In this document: in pieces, positions 27,263 to 35,329 of the stretch
How positions within the stretch are numbered: the first letter of the stretch is position 1
Layout of the letters: each line of letters starts with the position of its first letter
NCBI GenBank assembly: GCA_030148005.1
Contig: JASBUI010000040.1
Coordinates: 84,663-148,662, forward strand
Source of the DNA: Paracoccaceae bacterium
Lineage (GTDB): Bacteria > Pseudomonadota > Alphaproteobacteria > Rhodobacterales > Rhodobacteraceae
Length of the DNA stretch: 64,000 nt
Direction: 5' to 3'
Notes under the pieces: generated by a model
What the model was told of the DNA's origin: nothing
What the model saw: the letters and a program-made list of their open reading frames with translations, nothing else
Databases searched by the model: none
Position numbers and translations under genes: made by a program

Positions 27263-28605
27263 ACGATTTTGAGGCCGAGTACCGGGCCTTTTGTGAAACG
27301 CATGGAACGCCCGACCGCATAGAGCTGATGCTATGTGACATCAACGCCGTGCTGCGCGGCAAATGGTTGCCGGGTGATCAGGTAACAAAGCTGGTTTCGG
27401 GCGGCGTGCGCCTGCCGATGTCGACCTATGCGCCCAATATTCTGGGGCTTGAGGTTGAAGAGACGGGCCTTGGCATTCTTGTCGGTGATCCTGACGGGCG
27501 CATCGTGCCGGTTGCCGGAACGCTGAAACCGGTGCCTTGGGCGGCGGGCAACGTGGCGCAGGTGCTGGTCGAGATGGTCGATGAAGACGGCGAGATCAGC
27601 CATCTGTCAACGCGCCGGCAGCTTTCGAACGCGCTTGCGCTGTTTGGGGCCGAAGGGCTGCGCCCGGTGGTTGCGACAGAGCTTGAGTTCTACATCGTCA
27701 AAAAGCGCGATGATGCCTCGGATGCGCCGTCGCCGCCCGATGGGCTTCCGGATGCGCAGAATTATGACCTTGAGGTTCTAAGTCAGTCCGAAGCGATCCT
27801 GACCGAGATCCTTGATGCCGCGCAGGCGCAGGGGCTGGCGACCGACACGCTGATTGCCGAATACGGGCCGGGTCAGTTCGAAGTGAACTTTCACCATACC
27901 GATGATGTCCTGATGGCCGCCGATACGGCGCTTATGTTCAAGCGTCTTGTGATCGGGATTGTCGCCAACCACGGGATGGAAGCCACGTTCATGGCCAAAC
28001 CCTATGCCGAAGAGCCGGGCAGCGGAATGCATGTGCATGCATCCGTGCTGGACGAGGCGGGGCACAACATCTTCAGTTCGGTCACCGAAGACGAGGTTGC
28101 GCCGCGCCTGAAGGCGGCGGTCGGCGGGGTTCTTGCCACGATGCGTGATATGCAGGCGATCTTTGCCCCGCATATGAATTCCTACCGGCGTTTTCAGCCC
28201 AACAGCTTTGCGCCATCGGCGCCGGACTGGGGGCTTGATCACCGCGGGGCGGGGGTGCGTCTGCCCGAGGTGAACGGGCCGGGCGCGCGCCTTGAACACC
28301 GCATCAGCGGCGCGGATGTGAACCCCTATCTGGTTGTTGCCGCGATTTTGGGCGGCATTCACCATGGACTTCACAATGATGTTGATCTGCCGCCGCCGCT
28401 GGATGACGACAACACATTCGAGGTTGAGCCGCTAAGCCATGACTGGACCACTGCGGTGACACGCTTTGAAGCCTCTGAATTCGCAGCCCAGCTTTTTGGC
28501 AAGGATTACAGGCGCATCTACGCCGCCGTTCGCCACGATGAGATCAAGGAACTGGCCTCTATCATCACGGCGGTCGAGTATCGCTATTACCTAAGCCGGC
28601 TTTAG
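27259..28605 (+). CDS. puuA: glutamine-synthetase-family enzyme, gamma-glutamylpolyamine synthetase type
   Basis: The 448-residue protein has the glutamine synthetase layout: N-terminal beta-grasp domain (about 15-105) and C-terminal catalytic domain with ELEFYIVKK (metal-binding glutamate, near 140), YGPGQFEVNFHHTD (near 197-210), the histidine in SGMHVHASV (near 255), and RLEHRISGADVNPYLV (near 340-355). Non-core glutamine synthetases of this length beside polyamine transporters are PuuA-type enzymes, which join glutamate to putrescine with ATP as the first step of the Puu pathway. The remaining Puu genes are not in the window. Other amine-glutamate ligases (ethanolamine, isopropylamine) are alternatives. 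Confidence 0.82.
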   Translation: MNDFEAEYRAFCETHGTPDRIELMLCDINAVLRGKWLPGDQVTKLVSGGVRLPMSTYAPNILGLEVEETGLGILVGDPDGRIVPVAGTLKPVPWAAGNVAQVLVEMVDEDGEISHLSTRRQLSNALALFGAEGLRPVVATELEFYIVKKRDDASDAPSPPDGLPDAQNYDLEVLSQSEAILTEILDAAQAQGLATDTLIAEYGPGQFEVNFHHTDDVLMAADTALMFKRLVIGIVANHGMEATFMAKPYAEEPGSGMHVHASVLDEAGHNIFSSVTEDEVAPRLKAAVGGVLATMRDMQAIFAPHMNSYRRFQPNSFAPSAPDWGLDHRGAGVRLPEVNGPGARLEHRISGADVNPYLVVAAILGGIHHGLHNDVDLPPPLDDDNTFEVEPLSHDWTTAVTRFEASEFAAQLFGKDYRRIYAAVRHDEIKELASIITAVEYRYYLSRL

Positions 28606-28839
28606 AGGCGTCCGGCCGGCACGCGATTGGCGGCATGTGCAGTGGCGGCAAATCGCCCGCGCCTGCGAATAGGCTGTTCCCTTGTCGCCCCGGTCTTGCT
28701 AATCGCTTGCCACAGCTTGCGCCGCCGGCGCTTTCGGCATCAACGAAAAAGCCCAGCCATACGGTTTATCGAGTTGAATTGTCCGGACCCGACCAATAGA
28801 AAACCGACTACATAACAACAAAAAGCGACGTGATCCTTT

Positions 28840-29532
28840 ATGACGATGATGGGAACCTTCATTAAGCCGATGCACCCCGAGGGCATCCGCTTTGTTGCGA
28901 TCTTTGCAGCGATAACACTGGTCCTCTTCTGGATTGCGGGCTTTCTTGGATGGATCGGCGTCGGCCTGACGGTCTGGTGCTACTACTTCTTTCGCGATCC
29001 CAAGCGGACCACGCCAACCCGCGAGGGGCTGATCGTCAGCCCGGCGGATGGCATCGTGTCCCTGATCGAACCTGCCGTTCCTCCGGCAGAGCTTGGGATG
29101 GCGGATGCTGAACTGACGCGCGTCAGCGTCTTCATGAATGTCTTTAACTGCCACGTGAACCGCATGCCGATTGGCGGCAAGATCGCGGCGATTGCCTATC
29201 GGCCCGGCAAGTTCTTTAACGCCTCGCTGGACAAGGCCAGTTCCGACAACGAACGCAACAGCCTTGCGATCGAGATCGAGGATGGTCGCCAGATCGCGGT
29301 TGTTCAGATCGCGGGTCTTGTTGCCCGGCGCATTGTCTGTTTCGTGGAAGAGGGCGCAAAGCTGGACACCGGAGAGCGTTTCGGACTTATCCGCTTTGGC
29401 TCGCGCCTTGATGTCTATCTGCCCGACGGGGTCGAACCGATGGTGTCGGTTGGCCAGACGATGGTGGCAGGCGAAACCGTGCTGGCCGATCTGACAAGCA
29501 AGGAACAAAGACGCAGCGGGCGGACAGGCTGA
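28840..29532 (+). CDS. psd: phosphatidylserine decarboxylase proenzyme
   Basis: The 230-residue protein converts phosphatidylserine to phosphatidylethanolamine at the inner membrane. A hydrophobic helix lies at about 17-45, followed by [23 protein letters not shown] (about 67-77) and [16 protein letters not shown] (near 98-113). [11 protein letters not shown] (near 186-196) matches the short alphaproteobacterial class, in which the chain is cut before the serine of the GS motif to create the pyruvoyl group. It is the first of three consecutive phospholipid genes; the next begins four bases after its stop. Confidence 0.93.
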   Translation: MTMMGTFIKPMHPEGIRFVAIFAAITLVLFWIAGFLGWIGVGLTVWCYYFFRDPKRTTPTREGLIVSPADGIVSLIEPAVPPAELGMADAELTRVSVFMNVFNCHVNRMPIGGKIAAIAYRPGKFFNASLDKASSDNERNSLAIEIEDGRQIAVVQIAGLVARRIVCFVEEGAKLDTGERFGLIRFGSRLDVYLPDGVEPMVSVGQTMVAGETVLADLTSKEQRRSGRTG

Positions 29533-29535
29533 CCG

Positions 29536-30291
29536 ATGGCCGAGCGCATTCGTCTTAAAAAGTCGGAAATGCCGATCGTCCATCTGCTTCCGAACCTTAT
29601 AACGATTGCAGCGATCTGCGCCGGTCTGACGGCCATTCGATTTGCCTTTGAGGGCGATTATGAACGTGCGGTGCGGCTTATCCTTCTGGCCTGTGTCCTT
29701 GATGGGATCGATGGGCGGCTTGCGCGGCTGCTAAAGTGTCAAAGCCCGATGGGGGCCGAACTGGATTCGCTGGCCGATTTCGTCAACTTCGGCGTCGCCC
29801 CGGCCTTTATCATTTACATGTGGACCTTTCAGGAAGTGAACGGCTTTGGCTGGATCGCGATCCTGATCTACGTGATCTGCTGTGTCATCCGCCTTGCGCG
29901 TTTCAACGTCGATGCCAAGTCAGACGCAGAAGACAAAAGCGATCCCAACTACTTTGTCGGTGTACCTTCGCCTGCGGGCGCCCTTTTGGTCATGCTGCCG
30001 ATGTTCGTTTCCTTCATTTTCGGCGGCTCCCACTTTCTTTGGCCCGAAGCGATGGCGCTTTACATGGTCGGGATCGGCGGGCTGATGATCAGCCGAATTC
30101 CCACGTATTCTTTCAAGATGATGGCCGTCTCGCGCGAGAACGTTAAGTACTTGCTGGTCGGCTTTGTGTTCCTTGTGGCGGCGTTGCTGACCTACTTGTG
30201 GACCACCCTTTTGATCCTTGATCTGGCCTATATCGGCGGCGTCATCTGGGCGCGCAAAAAGGCCAAGGTCCCCGTTTCAAACAAGGCATAG
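29536..30291 (+). CDS. pssA: CDP-diacylglycerol-serine O-phosphatidyltransferase
   Basis: The 251-residue membrane enzyme makes phosphatidylserine from CDP-diacylglycerol and serine, supplying the decarboxylase encoded just upstream. The CDP-alcohol phosphotransferase signature is clear, with D-G-x2-A-R-x8-G-x3-D-x3-D spaced as DGIDGRLARLL then GAELDSLAD (about 55-80). About six membrane helices follow. VPSPAGALLVMLP is also typical of the bacterial PssA family. The pmtA-like gene starts five bases after its stop. Confidence 0.93.
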   Translation: MAERIRLKKSEMPIVHLLPNLITIAAICAGLTAIRFAFEGDYERAVRLILLACVLDGIDGRLARLLKCQSPMGAELDSLADFVNFGVAPAFIIYMWTFQEVNGFGWIAILIYVICCVIRLARFNVDAKSDAEDKSDPNYFVGVPSPAGALLVMLPMFVSFIFGGSHFLWPEAMALYMVGIGGLMISRIPTYSFKMMAVSRENVKYLLVGFVFLVAALLTYLWTTLLILDLAYIGGVIWARKKAKVPVSNKA

Positions 30292-30295
30292 GCTC

Positions 30296-30919
30296 ATGGA
30301 TATCAAAGCTGTCAAAACCTCATATGCCCGCTGGGCGCCCGTATATGATGCAACATTTGGAGCTTTGACAAACGTAGGGCGACGCCGGACGGTCGGCTAT
30401 ATCAATGACCACGGCCCAAAGGTTCTGGAAGTGGGCGTTGGGACGGGCCTGTCGCTGCGCCACTACAAATCAGGCATGAAGGTTACGGGCATCGACGCAA
30501 GCCAGCAGATGCTGAAGAAGGCCCGCGCCAAGGTTACCGAACACGATTTGACCCATGTCGAGGATCTGGCCTTTATGGACGCCCGCGATCTGCAGTTTCC
30601 CGACGGGCACTTCGACGTCGTCACCGCGATGCACATCATGTCCGTGGTGCCAGAGCCTGAGCAGGTGCTGTCAGAGATGGCGCGCGTCTGCAAGCCGGGC
30701 GGAAAGGTCGTCATCACCAACCATTTCGCGCGCGAGAAGGGTATATTGGCGGTGGTAGAGCGTATCTCAGCGCCGTTTTCCAACATTCTTGGCTGGCATT
30801 CGGACTTTGAGATAGAGCGTGTTCTGGGTGAGCCCAGCCTGACGCTGAAAGAAGAGCGTGCCTTGCCGCCCAGCGGGATGATGACTTTCCTTGTGTTCGA
30901 AAAGAACCGCCTGAACTAA
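30296..30919 (+). CDS. pmtA: phosphatidylethanolamine N-methyltransferase
   Basis: The 207-residue protein is an S-adenosylmethionine methyltransferase with motif I VLEVGVGTGLSL (about 43-54), GIDASQQMLKKAR (near 66-78), FMDARDLQFPDGHFDVV (near 95-111), and a C-terminal PSGMMTFLVFEKN ending. The length and opening YARWAPVYDATFG match the Rhodobacter-type PmtA, which makes three successive methylations from phosphatidylethanolamine to phosphatidylcholine. Its position after psd and pssA supports this strongly. The start is ATG at 30296. The arsJ gene ends 11 bases away on the other strand, so transcripts converge with almost no spacer. Confidence 0.9.
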   Translation: MDIKAVKTSYARWAPVYDATFGALTNVGRRRTVGYINDHGPKVLEVGVGTGLSLRHYKSGMKVTGIDASQQMLKKARAKVTEHDLTHVEDLAFMDARDLQFPDGHFDVVTAMHIMSVVPEPEQVLSEMARVCKPGGKVVITNHFAREKGILAVVERISAPFSNILGWHSDFEIERVLGEPSLTLKEERALPPSGMMTFLVFEKNRLN

Positions 30920-30930
30920 GGCCTGCGCCG

Positions 30931-32175
30931 TCAAAGTCTGCGGGCAAACAGCCAGCTTAGCGCCGTCATGACGCTTGCCGTGGCAAGGACAGCTGCAAGC
31001 CCCCCAAGCTGATAGCTGAGGCCGGACAAAAGGGTGCCCAAAAGGCGCCCGGCGGCGTTGGCCATATAATAGAACCCCACATCCATCGACACGCGGCGCG
31101 CATCGGTAAAGGCCAGGATCAGGTAGGAATGAAGCGAAGAGTTGACCGCAAAGACCGCGCCAAAGGCCAAAAGCCCGGTAACCAGCGTGGCTGTTAGCCA
31201 AAGGGTTGGCGCGGGCGCCAGCCATGCGGCGGCGGTCAGGGCAAGCGGGATCACCGAAAGGGCCGCGACCCAGAAACGCGCAAGTGCCGCCAGCTCTGCG
31301 GTTGAACGGTCCTTGGCGCGCAGGATTGCGGGCGCTGCGGCCTGAACCGCGCCGTAAAGAACGATCCAAAGCGCCATGAACCCGCCGATCAGGAAGAACG
31401 CCTGCCGGTCCCCTTCAGGGGTGCCGTTGGACAGGACGGCGTAGAAATAGACCGGGATGCCGACCACGAACCATGTATCGCGGGCGCCGAACAGAAAGAC
31501 CCGCGCAAGGCTAAGCCGGTTGATGGCGGGCTTTGTCGAAAAGACCTCACTGAACTTGGCCGATTTCCGCGCGGTGGGCAGGCCGGTTGGCATGCCCCAG
31601 ATCACCGCGATCAGAACCAGCGTCAGCGCGGCGGCCATGGCCACAACCGCCGCCGTAAAGCCCAGCGTCGCCAAAAGCGCCGCGCCAACCAGAAAGCCCA
31701 GCCCCTTGATCGCGTTCTTTGATCCCGTCAGGGCCGCTACCCAGCGGAAAAGCCCATACGCACCTTCGGGCGCCAAAAGTTTGACGGCCGATTTGGCGCT
31801 CATCTTGGTCAGGTCCTTGGCGACGCCCGATGCGCCCTGAACCGCCATCACGTAAGCCACCGACATTGCGACGCCCCAAGCGGGGTTCAGCGCCACCAGC
31901 GCGCAAAGCGCCGCGATCTGTAGGGCAAGGCCCGCATACAGCGTGATGGCAAGGCCGAACCGGGCGCCGATCCAGCCGGCGTATAGGTTGGTCACCATCC
32001 CCGCGAATTCGTAAAGCAGGAAAAGATAGGCCAGTTGGACGGGTGAGAACCCAAGCCCGTGAAAGTGCAAAAGCACCAGCATTCTAAGGGCGCCATCGCC
32101 CAGCATGAACGCCCAATAGGCGGCCGTTACTGCAACGTAAGCGGCGACCGGGCGGGACGGTGGCGCAGGGTTCAT
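30931..32175 (-). CDS. arsJ: organoarsenical MFS exporter ArsJ
   Basis: The 414-residue protein has about twelve membrane helices of the major facilitator type. Together with the adjacent GAPDH gene and ArsR-ArsC fusion it matches ArsJ, which exports 1-arseno-3-phosphoglycerate; the compound then breaks down outside to arsenate. Recognisable stretches are [27 protein letters not shown] opening (about 20-42), [17 protein letters not shown] (near 127-143) and the loop after [21 protein letters not shown]. The start codon at 32175 overlaps the stop of the GAPDH gene (ATGA), so the pair is translationally coupled. Confidence 0.9.
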   Translation of the reverse strand: MNPAPPSRPVAAYVAVTAAYWAFMLGDGALRMLVLLHFHGLGFSPVQLAYLFLLYEFAGMVTNLYAGWIGARFGLAITLYAGLALQIAALCALVALNPAWGVAMSVAYVMAVQGASGVAKDLTKMSAKSAVKLLAPEGAYGLFRWVAALTGSKNAIKGLGFLVGAALLATLGFTAAVVAMAAALTLVLIAVIWGMPTGLPTARKSAKFSEVFSTKPAINRLSLARVFLFGARDTWFVVGIPVYFYAVLSNGTPEGDRQAFFLIGGFMALWIVLYGAVQAAAPAILRAKDRSTAELAALARFWVAALSVIPLALTAAAWLAPAPTLWLTATLVTGLLAFGAVFAVNSSLHSYLILAFTDARRVSMDVGFYYMANAAGRLLGTLLSGLSYQLGGLAAVLATASVMTALSWLFARRL

Positions 32176-33170
32176 AACCGCCCGCCCACCATCTTTGCGA
32201 CATCGATCAGCCGGTGGGCATAGCCCCATTCGTTGTCGTACCAGGCAAAGACCTTAACTTGCGTGCTTGCCACGACCATGGTTGAGGGCGCGTCGATGAT
32301 GGCCGAGCGCGGATCGTTGGTATAATCGGCCGAAACAAGGGGCCGCTCTTCATAGCCAAGGATCCCGGCAAGCGGGCCCTCGGCGGCCGCCTTGAAAAAC
32401 GCGTTGACCTCTTCTGGGGATGTTGCGCGCTCAACCTCGAACACACAGTCGGTCAGTGAGGCGTTCAAAAGGGGCACGCGCACCGCATGGCCGTTCAGTT
32501 TGCCGGTAAGCTCTGGGTAGATCAGCGTGATCGCAGTGGCCGAGCCTGTGGTTGTCGGGATCAGAGAGTTCAGCGCCGAGCGTGAGCGGCGCAAATCCTT
32601 GCCCGGACGGTCTACGATGGTCTGGGTGTTGGTCACGTCGTGGATGGTGGTGATCGATCCGTGGCGAATTCCGATAGCGTCGTGCAGGACCTTGACCACT
32701 GGGGCCAGACAGTTGGTGGTACAACTGGCGGCGGTGATGATGTCATGACGCTCAGGATCATAAATGTCGTGGTTCACGCCCATGACGATATTGGCGGCGG
32801 CGGCGTCCTTTACGGGGGCTGACACGACCACCTTTTGGACGCCTGCCTCGAAGTAGGGCGCCAGCGCCGCGCGGCTGCGAAAGGCGCCGGTGCAGTCGAT
32901 GACAACATCGACCCCATCCAGCGGAAGCTCGGCTATCGCGCGGGTTTTGCAGGTTTTGATCTCTTTTCCATCGATCCTGATCGCCGATGCCGTGGCTTCA
33001 AATCTGGCAGGCCAGCGGCCATGAACCGTGTCGAACTCAAGAAGATGCGCGTGCAAAGCCGGATCGCCCGCGCTGTCGTTGACAAAGGCGATCTCTGCGC
33101 CGCTTTCGATAAGGGGGCGCAGGGCAAGTTTGCCCATCCGGCCAAGGCCGTTCACTGCATAGGTGGTCAT
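32172..33170 (-). CDS. gapdh: glyceraldehyde-3-phosphate dehydrogenase of the arsenate operon
   Basis: The 332-residue enzyme has an NAD-binding N-terminal domain ([12 protein letters not shown], about 8-19) and the catalytic cysteine in [12 protein letters not shown] (near 146-157), with the paired histidine in the later [14 protein letters not shown] segment. In ArsJ operons this dehydrogenase forms 1-arseno-3-phosphoglycerate from glyceraldehyde 3-phosphate and arsenate, so it works as a detoxification enzyme and not the housekeeping glycolytic one. The gene overlaps both neighbours by four bases. A role in central metabolism cannot be excluded but the operon context argues against it. Confidence 0.92.
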   Translation of the reverse strand: MTTYAVNGLGRMGKLALRPLIESGAEIAFVNDSAGDPALHAHLLEFDTVHGRWPARFEATASAIRIDGKEIKTCKTRAIAELPLDGVDVVIDCTGAFRSRAALAPYFEAGVQKVVVSAPVKDAAAANIVMGVNHDIYDPERHDIITAASCTTNCLAPVVKVLHDAIGIRHGSITTIHDVTNTQTIVDRPGKDLRRSRSALNSLIPTTTGSATAITLIYPELTGKLNGHAVRVPLLNASLTDCVFEVERATSPEEVNAFFKAAAEGPLAGILGYEERPLVSADYTNDPRSAIIDAPSTMVVASTQVKVFAWYDNEWGYAHRLIDVAKMVGGRL

Positions 33171-34009
33171 TGTTCTTTCCCGGTGGTGCTTGCGATGGCG
33201 TCCAGCCGCTGCTGCAGGGCAGAGCGGGTCAGCGTTTCAAAGGGCAGGGCGCAGAATGCGGATATTCGGTTGGCCAATGCGCCATAGGTTTCCTGAAAGG
33301 CAAGCTTTTGCTCGGCAAGGGTTCCGGCGGCGCGTGCCGGATCGGGGGTGCCCCAGTGGCCGGTAAAGGGCGCGCCGGGCCATGGCGCGCATTCTTCGTT
33401 CGCGGCGCGGTCGCAGACGGTGAAGACAAAGTCGAGATGAGGCGCATCGGCCCCCTGAAACTGCGCCAGCGGCTTGGATGTCAGGGCAGAGGTGTCGTAC
33501 CCCTTGCCGGACAAAAGGCGCAGCGCCTCTGCATTGGGCGCGGTTGCCGGCGCGGTGCCGGCCGAATAGGCCTTGAAACGGCCGTTCGATAGCTTGCCCA
33601 TGATTGCTTCGGCCATGATCGAGCGCGCAGAATTGCCCGTACACAGGAAGAGAACGTTCAAAACCCGGCCCGGCTTGCCCGATGCTGCCGGGAGAGGCGC
33701 GATCAGAGAGGTCGGGCAAAGGTCGGGGCGGCCGCGGCAGCAATCTTCGAAAAGGTCCGAAACCATCTCGCGCGCACCCTCCAGCGCGGCGCGGTAGAAA
33801 AGCGCCGTCGCCTGCCGCCTTTGGTGGATAAGGCCTGCCTTGTTGAGGGCGGCAAGATAGTTTGAAGCGGTGCTGGGCTTGAGATCCAGCGCGCGCAGGA
33901 TATCACCTGCCGACAGCTCATCAGGGAAGCGGCGCATCAACAGCCGAAAGATCGACATCCGAGCCGGATGGCTAAGAACGGACAGGCGGTCTGTAAGTAA
34001 TGATTCCAT
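33167..34009 (-). CDS. ArsR-ArsC fusion: arsenic-sensing repressor joined to a low-molecular-weight phosphatase/arsenate reductase-type domain
   Basis: The 280-residue protein joins two proteins. Residues 1-85 form an ArsR winged helix-turn-helix ([29 protein letters not shown]). Cysteines C90, C91 and C98 just after it could bind arsenite. Residues 117-265 form a low-molecular-weight tyrosine-phosphatase/ArsC domain with the P-loop [10 protein letters not shown] (catalytic C123). In GAPDH-ArsJ operons arsenate is exported without reduction, so the second domain may sense or bind arsenate rather than reduce it; this is inference. The start codon lies inside an inverted repeat (34007-34032), suggesting autoregulation. 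Confidence 0.9.
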   Translation of the reverse strand: MESLLTDRLSVLSHPARMSIFRLLMRRFPDELSAGDILRALDLKPSTASNYLAALNKAGLIHQRRQATALFYRAALEGAREMVSDLFEDCCRGRPDLCPTSLIAPLPAASGKPGRVLNVLFLCTGNSARSIMAEAIMGKLSNGRFKAYSAGTAPATAPNAEALRLLSGKGYDTSALTSKPLAQFQGADAPHLDFVFTVCDRAANEECAPWPGAPFTGHWGTPDPARAAGTLAEQKLAFQETYGALANRISAFCALPFETLTRSALQQRLDAIASTTGKEQ

Positions 34010-34032
34010 AATTCATGAATAACCGAATTATG
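34007..34032 (-). promoter_or_regulatory. ArsR-type operator inverted repeat overlapping the start codon
   Basis: CATAATTC (34007-34014) and GAATTATG (34025-34032) form a perfect 8-base inverted repeat with a 10-base spacer. On the minus strand TTGCCA lies upstream, then about 16 bases, then TATTCA six bases before the ATG, so transcription may start at or next to the start codon (leaderless mRNA). Imperfect AT-rich inverted repeats of this size are typical ArsR sites. Confidence 0.6.
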
Positions 34033-34068
34033 AGGTATGGCAAGTCCGTTTTCGCGGCCTTTGCGCGG

Positions 34069-35022
34069 CTACTGATAGTTTTGCGGGATCAGACCACCCT
34101 TGTGCAGTTTTGCCGTCGGCTCGACATGGATCGTGGTTTGCGCGCCGGGGAAGGCATCGGCCAGCGCGCGTTCGATCCGGTCGCAGATGTCATGCGATGT
34201 TGCCACGGTCATCTCGCTTTCGACGACAAGGTGAAACTCGATGAACAGGGCGCGGCCAGAGCGGCGTGTCTTGATGTCATGGGCCTGCAAAGCTTCGCCC
34301 GCCGTGGCGCCGATGATCGCGCTTATCCGCTCTCTGTCCTGCGGTTTGGCGGCGCCATCCATCAGGCCGTTGACCGAACCCGATATCACGCGCCAGCCTT
34401 CAAGCAGGATGTTGATGGCCACCAGAACCGCCAAAAGCGGGTCAAGAATATGCAGCCCCGTAACCTGCGCCAGTATCAGGCCCGCCAGAACGCCGACCGT
34501 TGTCCAGACATCCGTCAACAGGTGGCGGCCGCTGGCATCCAGCGCGGGCGAGCGGCGGGCGCGGCCTGCGCGCAGAAGGACAAAGGCCCAGACGCCGTTC
34601 AAAAGCGCGGCAAGGATGCTGACCGACAGACCGGCGGTTGTCATCTCGAAGATAGAGGTGGTCCAGAAACTGATGAAGGCCGCGCGCAGGATCAAAAGCG
34701 CGGCCAGCACGATCAGAACGCCCTCGGCAACGGCCGACAGGTATTCGGCCTTGTGATGTCCAAAGGGGTGGCCGGTGTCGGGGGGGCGGCTGGCAAGCCT
34801 TACGGCAAACCAGGCCAGCGCCGCGGCCCCGACGTTGACCACGGATTCAAGCGCATCGGAATAAAGCGCAACCGATCCGGTCAGGCGCCATGCAAGCACC
34901 TTGAGCGCAAGGATCACGACGGCAACAATAAGCGTCAGGATCGCGAGGTTCTGGATTTTGATCTCTTGCTGCATGGATTGTCCGGCGTACGTGCGATGGC
35001 CTTGGTCTACCTGATCAGTCAT
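34069..35022 (-). CDS. cation diffusion facilitator (CDF) metal exporter
   Basis: The 317-residue protein has about six membrane helices and a C-terminal cytoplasmic ferredoxin-like domain (about 220-300), as in CDF exporters of zinc, iron or manganese. Likely metal ligands are in SDALES (helix 2, near 55-60) and HLLTD (helix 5, near 166-170); the loop TGHPFGHHKAEYL matches the family. It stands alone after the ars operon, ending 60 bases from it on the same strand upstream, and is probably transcribed from its own promoter. Metal specificity is not certain. Confidence 0.88.
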   Translation of the reverse strand: MTDQVDQGHRTYAGQSMQQEIKIQNLAILTLIVAVVILALKVLAWRLTGSVALYSDALESVVNVGAAALAWFAVRLASRPPDTGHPFGHHKAEYLSAVAEGVLIVLAALLILRAAFISFWTTSIFEMTTAGLSVSILAALLNGVWAFVLLRAGRARRSPALDASGRHLLTDVWTTVGVLAGLILAQVTGLHILDPLLAVLVAINILLEGWRVISGSVNGLMDGAAKPQDRERISAIIGATAGEALQAHDIKTRRSGRALFIEFHLVVESEMTVATSHDICDRIERALADAFPGAQTTIHVEPTAKLHKGGLIPQNYQ

Positions 35023-35132
35023 TTTCAGGTTTTTGGCGCGCGCTCAACCGGCCTTGTGATTTTTCGTCGCCATTGTTGCCAGAGAGGTTCTTGACGATGG
35101 TGCCGGGTTGAAATACCAGACTAATTCTTCGA

Positions 35133-35206
35133 GCGGGTATGGTGAAATGGTATCATAAGAGCCTTCCAAGCTTAAGGTGCGGGTTCGATTCCCGCTACCC
35201 GCTCCA
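35133..35206 (+). tRNA. tRNA-Gly(TCC)
   Basis: A complete 74-base tRNA is visible: acceptor GCGGGTA (35133-35139) pairs with TACCCGC (35196-35202), a T arm GCGGG-TTCGATT-CCCGC is perfect, the anticodon loop CTTCCAA holds TCC at 35165-35167, and CCA is encoded at 35204-35206. The D arm is short, as usual for glycine tRNAs. Confidence 0.95.
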
Positions 35207-35329
35207 GCATTTCCCTTGAATTGACGTAAGGTTTGCGACCCGGTCATTTCCGCGCGTCGGGGCCGGGCGGACTTGTAGAGCAGGCGCCGGTTGGTTAATT
35301 GCCATTGAACGGCAGGGAAGGGATCATAC

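Noticed and set aside
28627..28815. 62-codon ORF between the puuA-like and psd genes
   Set aside because: It is Arg/Cys-rich with no ribosome binding site and covers the likely psd promoter region.
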